From Candidatus Atribacteria bacterium (GTDB lineage: Bacteria; Atribacterota; JS1; SB-45; 34-128): a stretch of 8,578 nt of DNA. Positions 1 through 6,690 of the stretch are shown here, piece by piece. Location of the stretch: NCBI GenBank assembly GCA_003451675.1, contig DMCY01000073.1:14842-23419 (forward strand), written 5' to 3'. Below the pieces are notes generated by a model that made no database searches, was not told where the DNA came from, and was given only the letters and a program-made list of their open reading frames with translations. A program made the position numbers and the translations under genes. The first letter of the stretch is position 1, and each line of letters opens with the position of its first letter.

Positions 1-537
1 ATTGATGATATCACAGGAGGATTTCTTGCTACCCAGTATCTTATTGGATTAGGGCATAAGAAGATTGGGCATATAACTGGTCCTTATAATACAACTGCTG
101 CTATGGATAGAATTAAAGGGTACAAGAAAGCATTACAATATTATGGGATCTTATTTAATAAGAAATATGTAGGGGAAGGTGATTTTAGAATCAAGGGAGG
201 ATATCAAATGATGAATAATTATTTAAAATTAGACAATCCTCCTACCGCTATTTTTACAGCAAATGATTTATTAGCAGTTGGTGCGATAGAAGCAATACGT
301 GAGAAGGGTTATGATGTTCCCAATGATTTTTCAATTGTAGGATTCGATGATATTCGTTTAGCTTCTTATTTATCACCACCTCTTACTACCATTCGTCAGC
401 CAATGATAGAAATGGGATATTTGGCTATCATTAAGTTATTGGAAAGAATAGAAAATAAAGTAAGTCATGAAAATATCTTTATAAAACCAGAATTAATTGA
501 GAGGAAATCTTGTCGTAAGTATTCAGATGAAAAATAG
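1..537 (+). CDS. LacI-family transcriptional regulator, C-terminal part (5' end outside window)
   Basis: The frame is open from the first base to TAG at 535-537, giving about 178 residues. They match the periplasmic-binding-protein-like effector domain of LacI/GalR repressors: an early GLGHKKIGHITG strand-turn, then PPTAIFTANDLLAVGAIEAI, then VPNDFSIVGFDDI, and finally PPLTTIRQP. These are the usual C-terminal landmarks in the usual order. The helix-turn-helix and hinge helix lie upstream of the window, so DNA specificity cannot be read, and a GntR-type protein with a LacI-like sensor is not formally excluded. The product should be a cytoplasmic sugar-responsive dimer. It ends 96 bp before the IolM-like gene on the same strand, so it is a natural candidate to control the dehydrogenase-hydrolase pair (inference). 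An ATG at 103 is internal to the domain and is not the true start. Confidence 0.9.
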   Translation: MDDITGGFLATQYLIGLGHKKIGHITGPYNTTAAMDRIKGYKKALQYYGILFNKKYVGEGDFRIKGGYQMMNNYLKLDNPPTAIFTANDLLAVGAIEAIREKGYDVPNDFSIVGFDDIRLASYLSPPLTTIRQPMIEMGYLAIIKLLERIENKVSHENIFIKPELIERKSCRKYSDEK

Positions 538-547
538 AACTTTTATT

Positions 548-565
548 TTATATCGATAGATATAA
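548..565. promoter_or_regulatory. Inverted repeat before the IolM-like gene, possible operator
   Basis: TTATATC and GATATAA form perfect 7-bp arms separated by GATA, between the LacI-type gene and the dehydrogenase gene. The right arm overlaps a TATAAT string at 561-566 that could be a -10 box, but the bases 17 bp before it (AACTTT) are a poor -35, so a promoter is not assured. Placement suits an operator for the adjacent LacI-type regulator. The arms are AT-only apart from one C/G pair, so a chance palindrome is possible. It does not resemble the IclR-type operators at 4712 and 5602. Confidence 0.35.
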
Positions 566-633
566 TCTAAATTTATTAAATATGTCAAAAATGCTATTTA
601 AAATTAATTATAAAAAAACAAAGGGGATTAAAA

Positions 634-1830
634 ATGGCAAAAAAAATGAAAACGGTTGTTCTTGATGCTACATGGGATCCAAAGCCTGATTTTAAACTAG
701 GATCCAAGGATGTAGAAGGGAAATTAACCTATTTAGGGAGTAAAGTATGGCGTAATCCTAAGTTGAGAATAGAAGAAAAAGATATTCCAGAAATTAGTCC
801 CACTGAGGTTTTGGTTAAGGTAAAAGCATGTGGTATTTGTGGTAGTGATGTACATATGGCACAACCTGATGAAGATGGGTATATCTGGTATCCAGGTTTA
901 ACGGCATTTCCAGCAACCTTAGGACATGAATTTTCAGGTATTGTAGTTAAGGCTGGAAAAGACGCATTTAATAAACGCACTGGGAAGAGATACGAAGAAG
1001 GAGAAGCTGTTACTGCCGAAGAAATGTTCTGGTGTGGTACATGTCGTCCCTGTGTAGATGGATATCCAAATCACTGTGAAAAATTACAGGAAATAGGATT
1101 TAGCATAGATGGTGCCTTTGCAGAGTACGTAAAAGTTGATGCCAAATACACCTGGAGTTTGGAAGAACTTCGAGAAATTTATAAAGGTGATGATTTATTT
1201 TTAGCAGGAAGCGTGACAGAACCTACCTCTGTTGCTTACAATGCAGTAATTGAACGTGGCAAAGGAATTAGGCCTGGTGATAATGTAGTTGTTTTAGGTG
1301 GCGGACCAATCGGACAGGCTGCTGTTGCAATATTAAAAAGGGCTGGAGCTGCCAGAGTTATTCTCTCTGAGCCATCTGAAGATAGGGCAAAATTAGGCAA
1401 AAAAATGGGAGCTGATTTTGTTATTAATCCGGTGAAAGAAGATTTTGCACAGCGTGTTTTAGAAATTACAGGTGGGTTAGGTGCTAAATTGTATTTAGAA
1501 GCAAGTGGATTACCAGATAAAGTATGGCCGGGGATCGAACAGTGTATCTGGGAAGGAAAAATGGTTAACAGTACAGTGGTAATCGTTGCCCGGGCTGATA
1601 AAAAAATACCTTTAACAGGTGAAGTATTCCAGGTAAGAAGAGCTGAAATCATCGGTTCCCAGGGACATTCCGGTCATGGAACATTCCCCAGAGTTATTAG
1701 TTCTATGGCAACGGGAATGGATATGACACCACTAATTACTAAGAAAATCAAACTAGAAGATGTTCCGGATAATATTGTATTATTGAGAACCTGTAGAGAA
1801 GAATGTAAGATAACCTGCCTCTTTGATTAA
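634..1830 (+). CDS. iolM: Zinc-dependent medium-chain dehydrogenase, IolM-like (2-keto-myo-inositol / scyllo-inosose dehydrogenase)
   Basis: This is a 398-residue zinc alcohol dehydrogenase of the medium-chain superfamily. Visible features are ACGICGSDVH with probable catalytic-zinc Cys69 and His74, GHE at 97-99, four structural-zinc cysteines at 134, 137, 140 and 148, and a Rossmann turn GGGPIG at 222-227. An acidic residue follows the second Rossmann strand (ILSEPS, Glu246), which favours NAD over NADP. The long N-terminal stretch before the catalytic domain and the following creatininase-like gene match T. maritima TM0412 (IolM), which oxidises 2-keto-myo-inositol in a variant inositol pathway. 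The assignment is from remembered family features and context, and a different polyol substrate is possible. AAGGGG at 621-626 is the ribosome site. The last 12 residues carry cysteines at 387, 391 and 395. It is probably cotranscribed with the next gene, 50 bp downstream. Confidence 0.82.
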   Translation: MAKKMKTVVLDATWDPKPDFKLGSKDVEGKLTYLGSKVWRNPKLRIEEKDIPEISPTEVLVKVKACGICGSDVHMAQPDEDGYIWYPGLTAFPATLGHEFSGIVVKAGKDAFNKRTGKRYEEGEAVTAEEMFWCGTCRPCVDGYPNHCEKLQEIGFSIDGAFAEYVKVDAKYTWSLEELREIYKGDDLFLAGSVTEPTSVAYNAVIERGKGIRPGDNVVVLGGGPIGQAAVAILKRAGAARVILSEPSEDRAKLGKKMGADFVINPVKEDFAQRVLEITGGLGAKLYLEASGLPDKVWPGIEQCIWEGKMVNSTVVIVARADKKIPLTGEVFQVRRAEIIGSQGHSGHGTFPRVISSMATGMDMTPLITKKIKLEDVPDNIVLLRTCREECKITCLFD

Positions 1831-1880
1831 TTTATTGAAGAAAAAGTAAATTAAAAAATATTTTTAAAAATAAGGAGAAA

Positions 1881-2999
1881 ATGAAACTAATGGAAGAAAA
1901 ATGGTTAACAACAGATTATCCTAATATATATTTTGAAAATACAAAAGTAGGACAGCTTAAGAAGAAATTATTTGATGCCCCAATGAGTGAGATAGAGGAT
2001 ATTTTAAAAGAGTATGATGTTCCATCACCTTCTGAATTGGGTAAAGCGGGTAGTTACATACAAAATTCACCCCGTATGCATGTCATTGAAGACCGTAGAA
2101 AAGATGATATTGTCTTTGTGCCGGTTGGCTGCACTGAATGCCACGGTGATTATGCCAATACAGGTTTGGACACCTTTATGGTAACCCAAATATGTGAAGC
2201 TATCAGGAGATATTGCAAAAAGAAAGGCAAACCAGTTAGCCTGGCCATACCTCCATTGAATTATGGTGCCCATCCCTACCATCATTGTGGGATGGCCGGC
2301 ACTGTCATTATGCCAGAGGATGTAGTTAGAGAGACCATGATTAATGTGATGCTTGGACTATGGAATGACGGATTCAGAAAACAGATATGGGTTAACAACC
2401 ATGGACAATTATGGGTCTTGGAATCTGCCCTCCAGGAATTCTGTAAGCGCTATCAATTACCGGGAATTTATCGAGTTCTCGATTGGCATCGTGCCATCCG
2501 GGAGTTTTTTATCCCCATAGACAGGAAAGATAGTTTATCTACGGATTTTGTCCATGCTGATGAGGCTGAAGCATCTGTAGGTTTGTTGTTATTCCCGGAA
2601 ATGCTGGATATGAAATATGCTGTTGATACTGAAGGAGAATCTTTATTACCTGGTGGACATTTCGATACCTCAGTAGATCCTTATCGCAGACCTCAACAGT
2701 GGCAGCAGGGAGAAGGGCAATCTGCTATTGAAAGGGCAGCAGTTCCCGAAGGGGTTGTAGGAAAACCTACCAGGGCAACTGCTGATAAAGCAAAAAGACC
2801 TATTGCAGCAATCTTAAAATACTTGACTTTAGTCCATGATGAGATTTTAGAGAATTATCCATCTGGTAAACTTCCACCAGTAGAAAAAATCAGCTTAAGA
2901 GATCCCAAGGAAATGGAACCTTTTTTGAAAGAGCCTATGAGTAAGGGATGGAAATCTGTCTTTGAATTGCCTTACATTGGCCAGATTAATAGTCTATAG
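1881..2999 (+). CDS. iolN: Creatininase-family hydrolase, IolN-like (diketo-inositol hydrolase)
   Basis: This 372-residue protein has the metal-binding pattern of the creatinine amidohydrolase fold. GCTECHGD gives Glu86 and His88, Asp97 follows in GLDTF with the same 2- and 9-residue spacing as the E34/H36/D45 ligands of creatininase, then NNHG at 172-175, HADEAEAS with His225 and Glu230, and GVVGKPTRATADKAKR near 291-306. About 70 residues precede the core, which makes it longer than typical creatininases of about 260 residues. In T. maritima the family member beside IolM, TM0413 (IolN), opens the oxidised inositol ring to yield 5-keto-L-gluconate, and gene order here supports the same job. 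An AAGGAG site at 1872-1877 lies only 3 bp before this ATG. The in-frame ATG at 1890 would have 12 bp, so the exact start is uncertain by three codons. Confidence 0.8.
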   Translation: MKLMEEKWLTTDYPNIYFENTKVGQLKKKLFDAPMSEIEDILKEYDVPSPSELGKAGSYIQNSPRMHVIEDRRKDDIVFVPVGCTECHGDYANTGLDTFMVTQICEAIRRYCKKKGKPVSLAIPPLNYGAHPYHHCGMAGTVIMPEDVVRETMINVMLGLWNDGFRKQIWVNNHGQLWVLESALQEFCKRYQLPGIYRVLDWHRAIREFFIPIDRKDSLSTDFVHADEAEASVGLLLFPEMLDMKYAVDTEGESLLPGGHFDTSVDPYRRPQQWQQGEGQSAIERAAVPEGVVGKPTRATADKAKRPIAAILKYLTLVHDEILENYPSGKLPPVEKISLRDPKEMEPFLKEPMSKGWKSVFELPYIGQINSL

Positions 3000-3091
3000 A
3001 AAATAGATACTGTGTCAAAAGTCAACTCACAAACTCTCCCAAAAGACACATTATTAATAATTATTATAAAATTATCTTTTTCTTATACTTT

Positions 3092-3104
3092 CCTCTCCCT
3101 CGGA
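3092..3104 (+). repeat. Partial copy of the 44-bp hairpin repeat
   Basis: CCTCTCCCTCGGA resembles the left arm and loop of the full repeat that starts at 3121, but it lacks the right arm. It looks like a decayed or truncated copy at the 5' edge of the repeat cluster. Confidence 0.4.
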
Positions 3105-3120
3105 AGATATTTGAGAATTT

Positions 3121-3164
3121 CCCTCTCCCCTCGGAGGGAGAGGGTTAGGGTGAGGGGGAGGAAA
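3121..3164 (+). repeat. Intergenic hairpin repeat, copy 1
   Basis: The left arm CCCTCTCCC (3121-3129) pairs perfectly with GGGAGAGGG (3136-3144) around a 6-base loop. A conserved tail TTAGGGTGAGGGGGAGGAAA follows. A second copy at 3416 in the same orientation differs at only two bases, both in the loop. The GC-rich element stands out against AT-rich surroundings and belongs to a type of CCCTCTCC/GGGAGAGGGTTAGGGTGAGGG repeat scattered between genes in many bacterial genomes. It may mark or stabilise the 3' end of the iolMN transcript, but it has no U-tract and is not a standard terminator. No encoded protein is credible. Confidence 0.85.
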
Positions 3165-3168
3165 CTAG

Positions 3169-3374
3169 AAAAGAGTTAATTCTCACCTCAAGAGGGAGAA
3201 GACGAGGCGTTTCTATCCTTCTCTCATGTTGTAGGAAATGAGATAGTTCAATCCTTTCATCAAAGGGAAGAGACCAGGAAAAAGTCAATTCTCGCCTCAA
3301 GGTTGGAAAACGAAAAAAGACTTAATTATTGCTTCAAGGAGGAGGAGACGAGGTGGGTCTATCCTTATCCCATA
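3169..3374 (+). repeat. Three degenerate repeat units between the hairpin repeats
   Basis: Three related blocks begin near 3169, 3279 and 3313. Each opens with an A-run, then GAGTTAATTCTCACCTCAAG, GTCAATTCTCGCCTCAAGG or GACTTAATTATTGCTTCAAGG. The first and third continue with a purine tract, GACGAGG, and TCTATCCTT followed by CTCAT or ATCCCATA. The middle block stops after about 35 bp. This looks like an imperfectly duplicated, diverging sequence, perhaps the body of a decayed small non-autonomous element bounded by the two hairpin copies. The boundaries are approximate. Confidence 0.55.
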
Positions 3375-3415
3375 GGGGAGATTCGTACTTTCTCTTCTTA
3401 GATGTTAAATATTTT

Positions 3416-3459
3416 CCCTCTCCCCAAGGAGGGAGAGGGTTAGGGTGAGGGGGAGGAAA
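3416..3459 (+). repeat. Intergenic hairpin repeat, copy 2
   Basis: This copy is identical to copy 1 over 44 bp except that TC in the loop is AA. CCCTCTCCC (3416-3424) pairs with GGGAGAGGG (3431-3439). The same-strand orientation and the 295-bp offset make the pair a direct repeat. Conserved arms with substitutions confined to the loop suggest that the stem or its DNA form is what is kept. Confidence 0.85.
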
Positions 3460-3597
3460 TGAAAGAAGAATATCGGGTCACAAATACAGTATCTAGTCCA
3501 ATACAAAATAACATAAAAATCAAGACTTAAGATTAAAGAATTAATGAAGTTTTTAATTATCTGTGTAGTATAAGTCGTTAGTTTTGAGTATTGCGTA

Positions 3598-3626
3598 TTG
3601 AGTGAAGAATAAACCAAGTTTATTAA
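3598..3626 (+). promoter_or_regulatory. Candidate promoter for the IolO-like gene
   Basis: TTGAGT (3598-3603) and TATTAA (3621-3626) are 17 bp apart, each matching the sigma-70 consensus at four of six positions. The palindrome at 3630 begins directly after the -10, which is the same arrangement as in the two strong promoters further on. The match is weak in AT-rich DNA, so this is a suggestion based mainly on position. Confidence 0.35.
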
Positions 3627-3629
3627 TAG

Positions 3630-3647
3630 GGCACAAATATTTGTGCC
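3630..3647. promoter_or_regulatory. 18-bp perfect palindrome before the IolO-like gene, probable operator
   Basis: GGCACAAATATTTGTGCC is a perfect self-complementary 18-mer, with A-T and T-A pairs continuing at 3627-3628 and 3649-3650 after one G-T mismatch. It ends 54 bp before the ATG at 3702. The even-length symmetric form fits a dimeric repressor of the LacI, GntR or ROK type. No run of T follows closely enough for a terminator. It has no copy elsewhere in the window and differs from the IclR-type sites. Confidence 0.6.
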
Positions 3648-3701
3648 TTAGCTAGAATCTTTCGTTTTTGTAATCTTTATTTTAATAAAAAGGATGTAAT
3701 T

Positions 3702-4511
3702 ATGAAAAAGAGTATAGTTGTTTCTACACAACCAACAAAATTTTCTGCCCTGGCTTTTAAAGAAGATCTAGAAAAAAATATTAATAAAGTAGCTTCATTA
3801 GGTTTTGATGGAGTCGAACTTGCTGTTAGAGACCCCAAATTTTTAGACATTGAGAAGGTCATTCATATAATAGAAGGATTCAACTTAGAAGTTCCTGCTA
3901 TTGGCACAGGTCAAGCCTGGGGAGAAGAAGGCCTGAGTTTTTCTGATTCAAACGAAGTGGTTAGAAAAGCTGCAATTGAAAGAATCAAAGAACAAATAAA
4001 ATTAGCCTCACATTTTAATGCTCAGGTTATTATTGGCTTGATCAGGGGGGTTATCAAAGAAGGTATTTTTCGGGATGAAGCCGAGAAATGGACTATTGAT
4101 AGTTTAAGAGAATGTGCTGAATTTGGACTAGAAAAAAATGTGAGATTAACTCTGGAACCTGTAAATCGATATGAAAGTAATTTTATTAATACTTTACAGG
4201 AAGGAGCAGAATTTATTGATAGAATAGGGGTATCGAATATAGGTTTATTAGCAGATACCTTTCATATGAATATAGAGGAAGTTTCTATATATGATAGTAT
4301 TGTTAAAACAAAAAACTATATCACTCATGTACACTTTGCCGATAGTAATCGCTGGGCACCGGGATATGGGCATCTTGATTTTCAAAAAATTGTAAAAACA
4401 TTAAAGAAAATAGGCTACAAGGGGTATGTTTCGGCAGAGATACTTCCTCTACCAGACCAGGATTCTGCTGCTGAGATGACTATAAAGACTTTAAACAAAA
4501 TTATTCTTTAA
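3702..4511 (+). CDS. iolO: TIM-barrel sugar epimerase, IolO-like (5-keto-L-gluconate to D-tagaturonate)
   Basis: This 269-residue protein is a full-length member of the xylose-isomerase-like TIM-barrel family, close to D-tagatose/D-psicose 3-epimerases. The four expected metal ligands are visible in order: Glu152 in LTLEPVNRYE, Asp185 in LLADTFHMN (with His188), His211 in HVHFADSNRWAPGYGHLDF, and Glu246 in YVSAEI. In T. maritima the relative beside IolM and IolN, TM0416 (IolO), epimerises 5-keto-L-gluconate to D-tagaturonate, feeding the altronate/KDG pathway. The IolM/IolN-like genes upstream and the KDG genes downstream fit that role. A hydroxypyruvate isomerase-like or other ketose epimerase activity remains possible. 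AAGGATG lies about 6 bp before the ATG. The gene is separated from iolN by about 700 bp, so it likely has its own promoter. Confidence 0.8.
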   Translation: MKKSIVVSTQPTKFSALAFKEDLEKNINKVASLGFDGVELAVRDPKFLDIEKVIHIIEGFNLEVPAIGTGQAWGEEGLSFSDSNEVVRKAAIERIKEQIKLASHFNAQVIIGLIRGVIKEGIFRDEAEKWTIDSLRECAEFGLEKNVRLTLEPVNRYESNFINTLQEGAEFIDRIGVSNIGLLADTFHMNIEEVSIYDSIVKTKNYITHVHFADSNRWAPGYGHLDFQKIVKTLKKIGYKGYVSAEILPLPDQDSAAEMTIKTLNKIIL

Positions 4512-4676
4512 TCCTGAGAATTATATTAACATTATTCGACTTTTTCCAAAAAATGTTTTTATTAAATAGTTATCATTACTTGAATTAATAAAATTAGATT
4601 CATTTTTTTAGATTTTCATAGCTATACAGGCTGAAAAAAGAAGAATTAAAAATTATTTGAAAATATAGAAGAATAT

Positions 4677-4705
4677 TTGACAAAAGTAAATTTATTTTTT
4701 ATAAT
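4677..4705 (+). promoter_or_regulatory. Consensus sigma-70-type promoter of the IclR-family gene
   Basis: TTGACA (4677-4682) and TATAAT (4700-4705) both match the consensus at all six positions, with an ideal 17-bp spacer. Transcription should begin near 4712, at the first operator half-site, leaving a leader of roughly 40 bases. The promoter before 5711 has the same boxes and the same spacer. Confidence 0.85.
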
Positions 4706-4711
4706 TATTAA

Positions 4712-4739
4712 TGTAGAAATAGTTTCTATATTGTAGAAA
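4712..4739. promoter_or_regulatory. Three-half-site operator before the IclR-family gene (autoregulation)
   Basis: The site reads TGTAGAA, 5 bp, TTCTATA, 1 bp, TGTAGAAA. It starts 6 bp after the -10 and so covers the expected transcription start. The first and second half-sites form one inverted repeat; the second and third form another around a single base, with one mismatch. The same layout is found at 5602-5629. A repressor bound here would block the promoter. The cognate factor is inferred to be the IclR protein encoded just downstream. Confidence 0.75.
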
Positions 4740-4752
4740 TAGAGAAAAAAAC

Positions 4753-5547
4753 ATGCTAAAAACAACTCCAAATTACCCAATAAAGGTATTAACTAAAACA
4801 TTTGCTATACTTGATGTCTTATTAGAACACAAAACTCCAATGACTATGAGTGAAATTAGTGAAAAGTTAAAATTTTATCCAAGTACAGTTCATCGAATAC
4901 TTGATACTTTAAAATATGGAGGATATGTAGAACAAAATCCAGATAATCAAAAATACCAGCTGGGTTTAAAGTTATTGGAATTAGGAATGGCAAAAATTCA
5001 TCAAATTGACCTGGTAAAGGAAGCCAAACCTTTTCTAAAGGAACTGGCAAAAAAATGTAACGAAACTGTGCATTTGGCAATCTTAGAAGATACCAATGTT
5101 CTGTATTTAGCAAAAGAAGAATCCTCGCAAACAATTAGAATGATTTCTTATGTAGGCAGGCGAGGGCCGCTACACTGTACTGCATTGGGTAAAGTCTTAT
5201 TAGCATTTTTGCCATTGGAAGAAAGAGGTAAATTATTAGACAGGCTAGAACTTTTTAGACTGACTGAGAATACAATCACTGACAGGGTGCACTTAGAGAC
5301 AGAGCTTAACACAATTATTGAAAAAGGCTTTGCTATGGATAGAGAAGAGAATGAAAAAGACGTTCGCTGTATTGCAGCTCCTGTAAAAAATTATAAAGGT
5401 AGAGTAATTGCCGCAGTGAGTATTTCCAGCCCAGCCTATAGAGTAAATCAAAAAAATCAAAATCATTTAAAGAAAGAAATTGTTGCCACCTGTCAAAAGA
5501 TATCTTCACGCTTAGGTTTAAATATAGATATTTCATCGGCATCCTAA
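4753..5547 (+). CDS. kdgR: IclR-family transcriptional regulator, KdgR-like
   Basis: This 264-residue protein has the usual IclR length and layout. Residues about 10-75 form a winged helix-turn-helix (MTMSEISEKLKFYPSTVHRI, then a GYV-N-KYQLG wing). From about 80 onward comes the GAF-like effector domain with ETVHLAIL, the loop PLHCTALGKVLLAFLP, EKGFAMDREE and VRCIAAPV followed by AAVSIS. It lies directly before genes for KDG phosphorylation and cleavage, and a shared operator sits at its own promoter and at theirs, so it is best read as a KdgR-type repressor released by KDG or a related keto acid (inference; the effector cannot be read from the sequence). No strong ribosome site is present; a purine stretch AGAGAAAAAAA precedes the ATG. 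The gene starts a new transcription unit, 241 bp after iolO. Confidence 0.88.
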   Translation: MLKTTPNYPIKVLTKTFAILDVLLEHKTPMTMSEISEKLKFYPSTVHRILDTLKYGGYVEQNPDNQKYQLGLKLLELGMAKIHQIDLVKEAKPFLKELAKKCNETVHLAILEDTNVLYLAKEESSQTIRMISYVGRRGPLHCTALGKVLLAFLPLEERGKLLDRLELFRLTENTITDRVHLETELNTIIEKGFAMDREENEKDVRCIAAPVKNYKGRVIAAVSISSPAYRVNQKNQNHLKKEIVATCQKISSRLGLNIDISSAS

Positions 5548-5565
5548 ATTTATTTTATAAAAAAA

Positions 5566-5594
5566 TTGACAAAAATAATTTATAGTTTTATAAT
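5566..5594 (+). promoter_or_regulatory. Consensus sigma-70-type promoter of the KDG operon
   Basis: TTGACA (5566-5571) and TATAAT (5589-5594) are both perfect, with a 17-bp spacer, 19 bp after the stop codon of the IclR gene. The downstream gene starts at 5711, so the expected leader is about 110 bases. The aldolase, the kinase and the truncated aldolase should be transcribed from here. Confidence 0.85.
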
Positions 5595-5601
5595 TATAAT
5601 A

Positions 5602-5629
5602 TGTAGAATATAGTTCTACAATGTAGAAA
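5602..5629. promoter_or_regulatory. Three-half-site operator of the KDG operon
   Basis: TGTAGAA, 5 bp, TTCTACA, 1 bp, TGTAGAAA begins 7 bp after the -10 box. TTCTACA-A-TGTAGAA is a perfect 15-bp inverted repeat, a size typical of IclR-family sites. Every half-site and both spacings agree with the site at 4712 apart from one base (TTCTACA here, TTCTATA there). This is the main evidence that one regulator controls both units. Confidence 0.78.
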
Positions 5630-5710
5630 ACATAAATAACTTTAATAAAATTAAGTATTAGTTGCAAAAAGATAATTGTAATATATTTATTAAAGTTTGG
5701 AGTCTTCAAG

Positions 5711-6670
5711 ATGAATGAAATTCTGGAAAAAATTGGAAAACTGGGGATTGTCCCGGTTGTGAAGATTGAGAATTCAAAAGATGCTATACCATTGGGTAAA
5801 GCACTGCTCGAAGGGGAGCTTCCAATTGCTGAGATTACATTTAGAACAGCTGCTGCTGAAGATTCTATCAAAGCCTTGACTGATGAACTACCGGATCTTT
5901 TAGTTGGAGCCGGCACTGTTTTGACAATTGAACAGGCCAAAAAGGCCGTTGCAGTCGGTGCCCGGTTTATCGTCTCTCCAGGTTTTAATAGTAAAATTGT
6001 GGACTACTGTCTGGAGAATAATATTGTTGTTACCCCCGGAGTCAATAATCCTACCCAGATTGAGATGGCCTTGGAGAAAGGCCTTGAAATAGTTAAATTT
6101 TTCCCTGCAGAAGCCTCCGGTGGCCTGGCAGCGCTAAAGGCAATGTCTGCTCCTTATACTATGATTAAGTTTATCCCTACCGGAGGTATTAACCCGAATA
6201 ATTTTCTATCATATCTTGCACATAAGCAGGTACATGCTTGCGGTGGTAGCTGGATGGTTAAATCTGATCTTATTTCTGCAGGCAATTTTAAAGAGATTAC
6301 TGCTATGTCTAAAGAAGCTGTCGCTACTTTATTAGGATTCCAGGTAGCTCATCTTGGTATAAATGAAAAAAATAAAAAAAATGCCCTTGACTCTGCCACA
6401 TCACTATCGCAGATTTTTAATTTCACTGTAAAAGAAGGGAATAGTTCTGTTTTTGCCGGTTCAGGTGTTGAAGTAATGAAGAATAAATATCTGGGTGAAC
6501 ATGGGCATATTGCTATAGCGACTAACGACCTACAAAGAGCCATCTCTTACCTAAGTAGAAAAGGAATAAATACTTTAAAAGAAACTGCCAAAGAATCCAA
6601 TGGAAGGCTTAAGGCCATTTATCTGGATTTAGATGTATCTGGTTTTGCTATTCATCTGATGCAAAGGTAA
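5711..6670 (+). CDS. eda: KDPG/KHG aldolase with C-terminal VOC-like domain
   Basis: Residues 1 to about 205 are a class I 2-keto-3-deoxy-6-phosphogluconate aldolase, cleaving KDPG to pyruvate and glyceraldehyde-3-phosphate. Diagnostic motifs are IAEITFRT with the catalytic Glu41, GAGTV, VSPGF, TPGV, the Schiff-base Lys129 in [14 protein letters not shown], and CGGSWMV. The E. coli enzyme is about 213 residues; this one has 319. The extra part, about 208-319, reads as a vicinal-oxygen-chelate (glyoxalase-like) module: FQVAHLGI, then GVEVMK, then [17 protein letters not shown] and finally GFAIHLMQ. Candidate metal ligands are His214, Glu254, His266 and, where a Glu is usual, His315 (inference). 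I recall similar fused aldolases in Firmicutes; the role of the extension is unknown to me. TTGGAG at 5697-5702 serves as ribosome site. It is the first gene of the operon, with 20 bp to the kinase gene. Confidence 0.92.
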   Translation: MNEILEKIGKLGIVPVVKIENSKDAIPLGKALLEGELPIAEITFRTAAAEDSIKALTDELPDLLVGAGTVLTIEQAKKAVAVGARFIVSPGFNSKIVDYCLENNIVVTPGVNNPTQIEMALEKGLEIVKFFPAEASGGLAALKAMSAPYTMIKFIPTGGINPNNFLSYLAHKQVHACGGSWMVKSDLISAGNFKEITAMSKEAVATLLGFQVAHLGINEKNKKNALDSATSLSQIFNFTVKEGNSSVFAGSGVEVMKNKYLGEHGHIAIATNDLQRAISYLSRKGINTLKETAKESNGRLKAIYLDLDVSGFAIHLMQR

Positions 6671-6690
6671 TATCTCAAAAGGAGGGAACA

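Noticed and set aside
3011..3050. TGTGTC and GACACA after iolN as a terminator stem
   Set aside because: The stem is only 6 bp with a 28-base loop and has no T-run after it.
3092..3459. Possible CRISPR array from the repeated segments
   Set aside because: There are only two good copies, 295 bp apart, with degenerate material between and no regular spacer length.
3405..3617. Minus-strand open frame of 70 codons across hairpin copy 2
   Set aside because: Its C-terminal part (PLTLTLSLLGERE) is the familiar spurious translation of this repeat, and the rest is AT-rich noise without a ribosome site or domain.
3721..3728. TTTCTACA, an IclR-type half-site just inside iolO, and single TGTAGAA strings at 711, 4926 and 7329
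   Set aside because: They are lone half-sites inside coding sequence, without the N5 and N1 partner half-sites, and are expected by chance in AT-rich DNA.
4528..4564. AACATT/AATGTT plus TTTTT after iolO as a terminator
   Set aside because: The stem is 6 bp, almost all A-T, with an 18-base loop; too weak to call although transcription probably ends somewhere in this gap.
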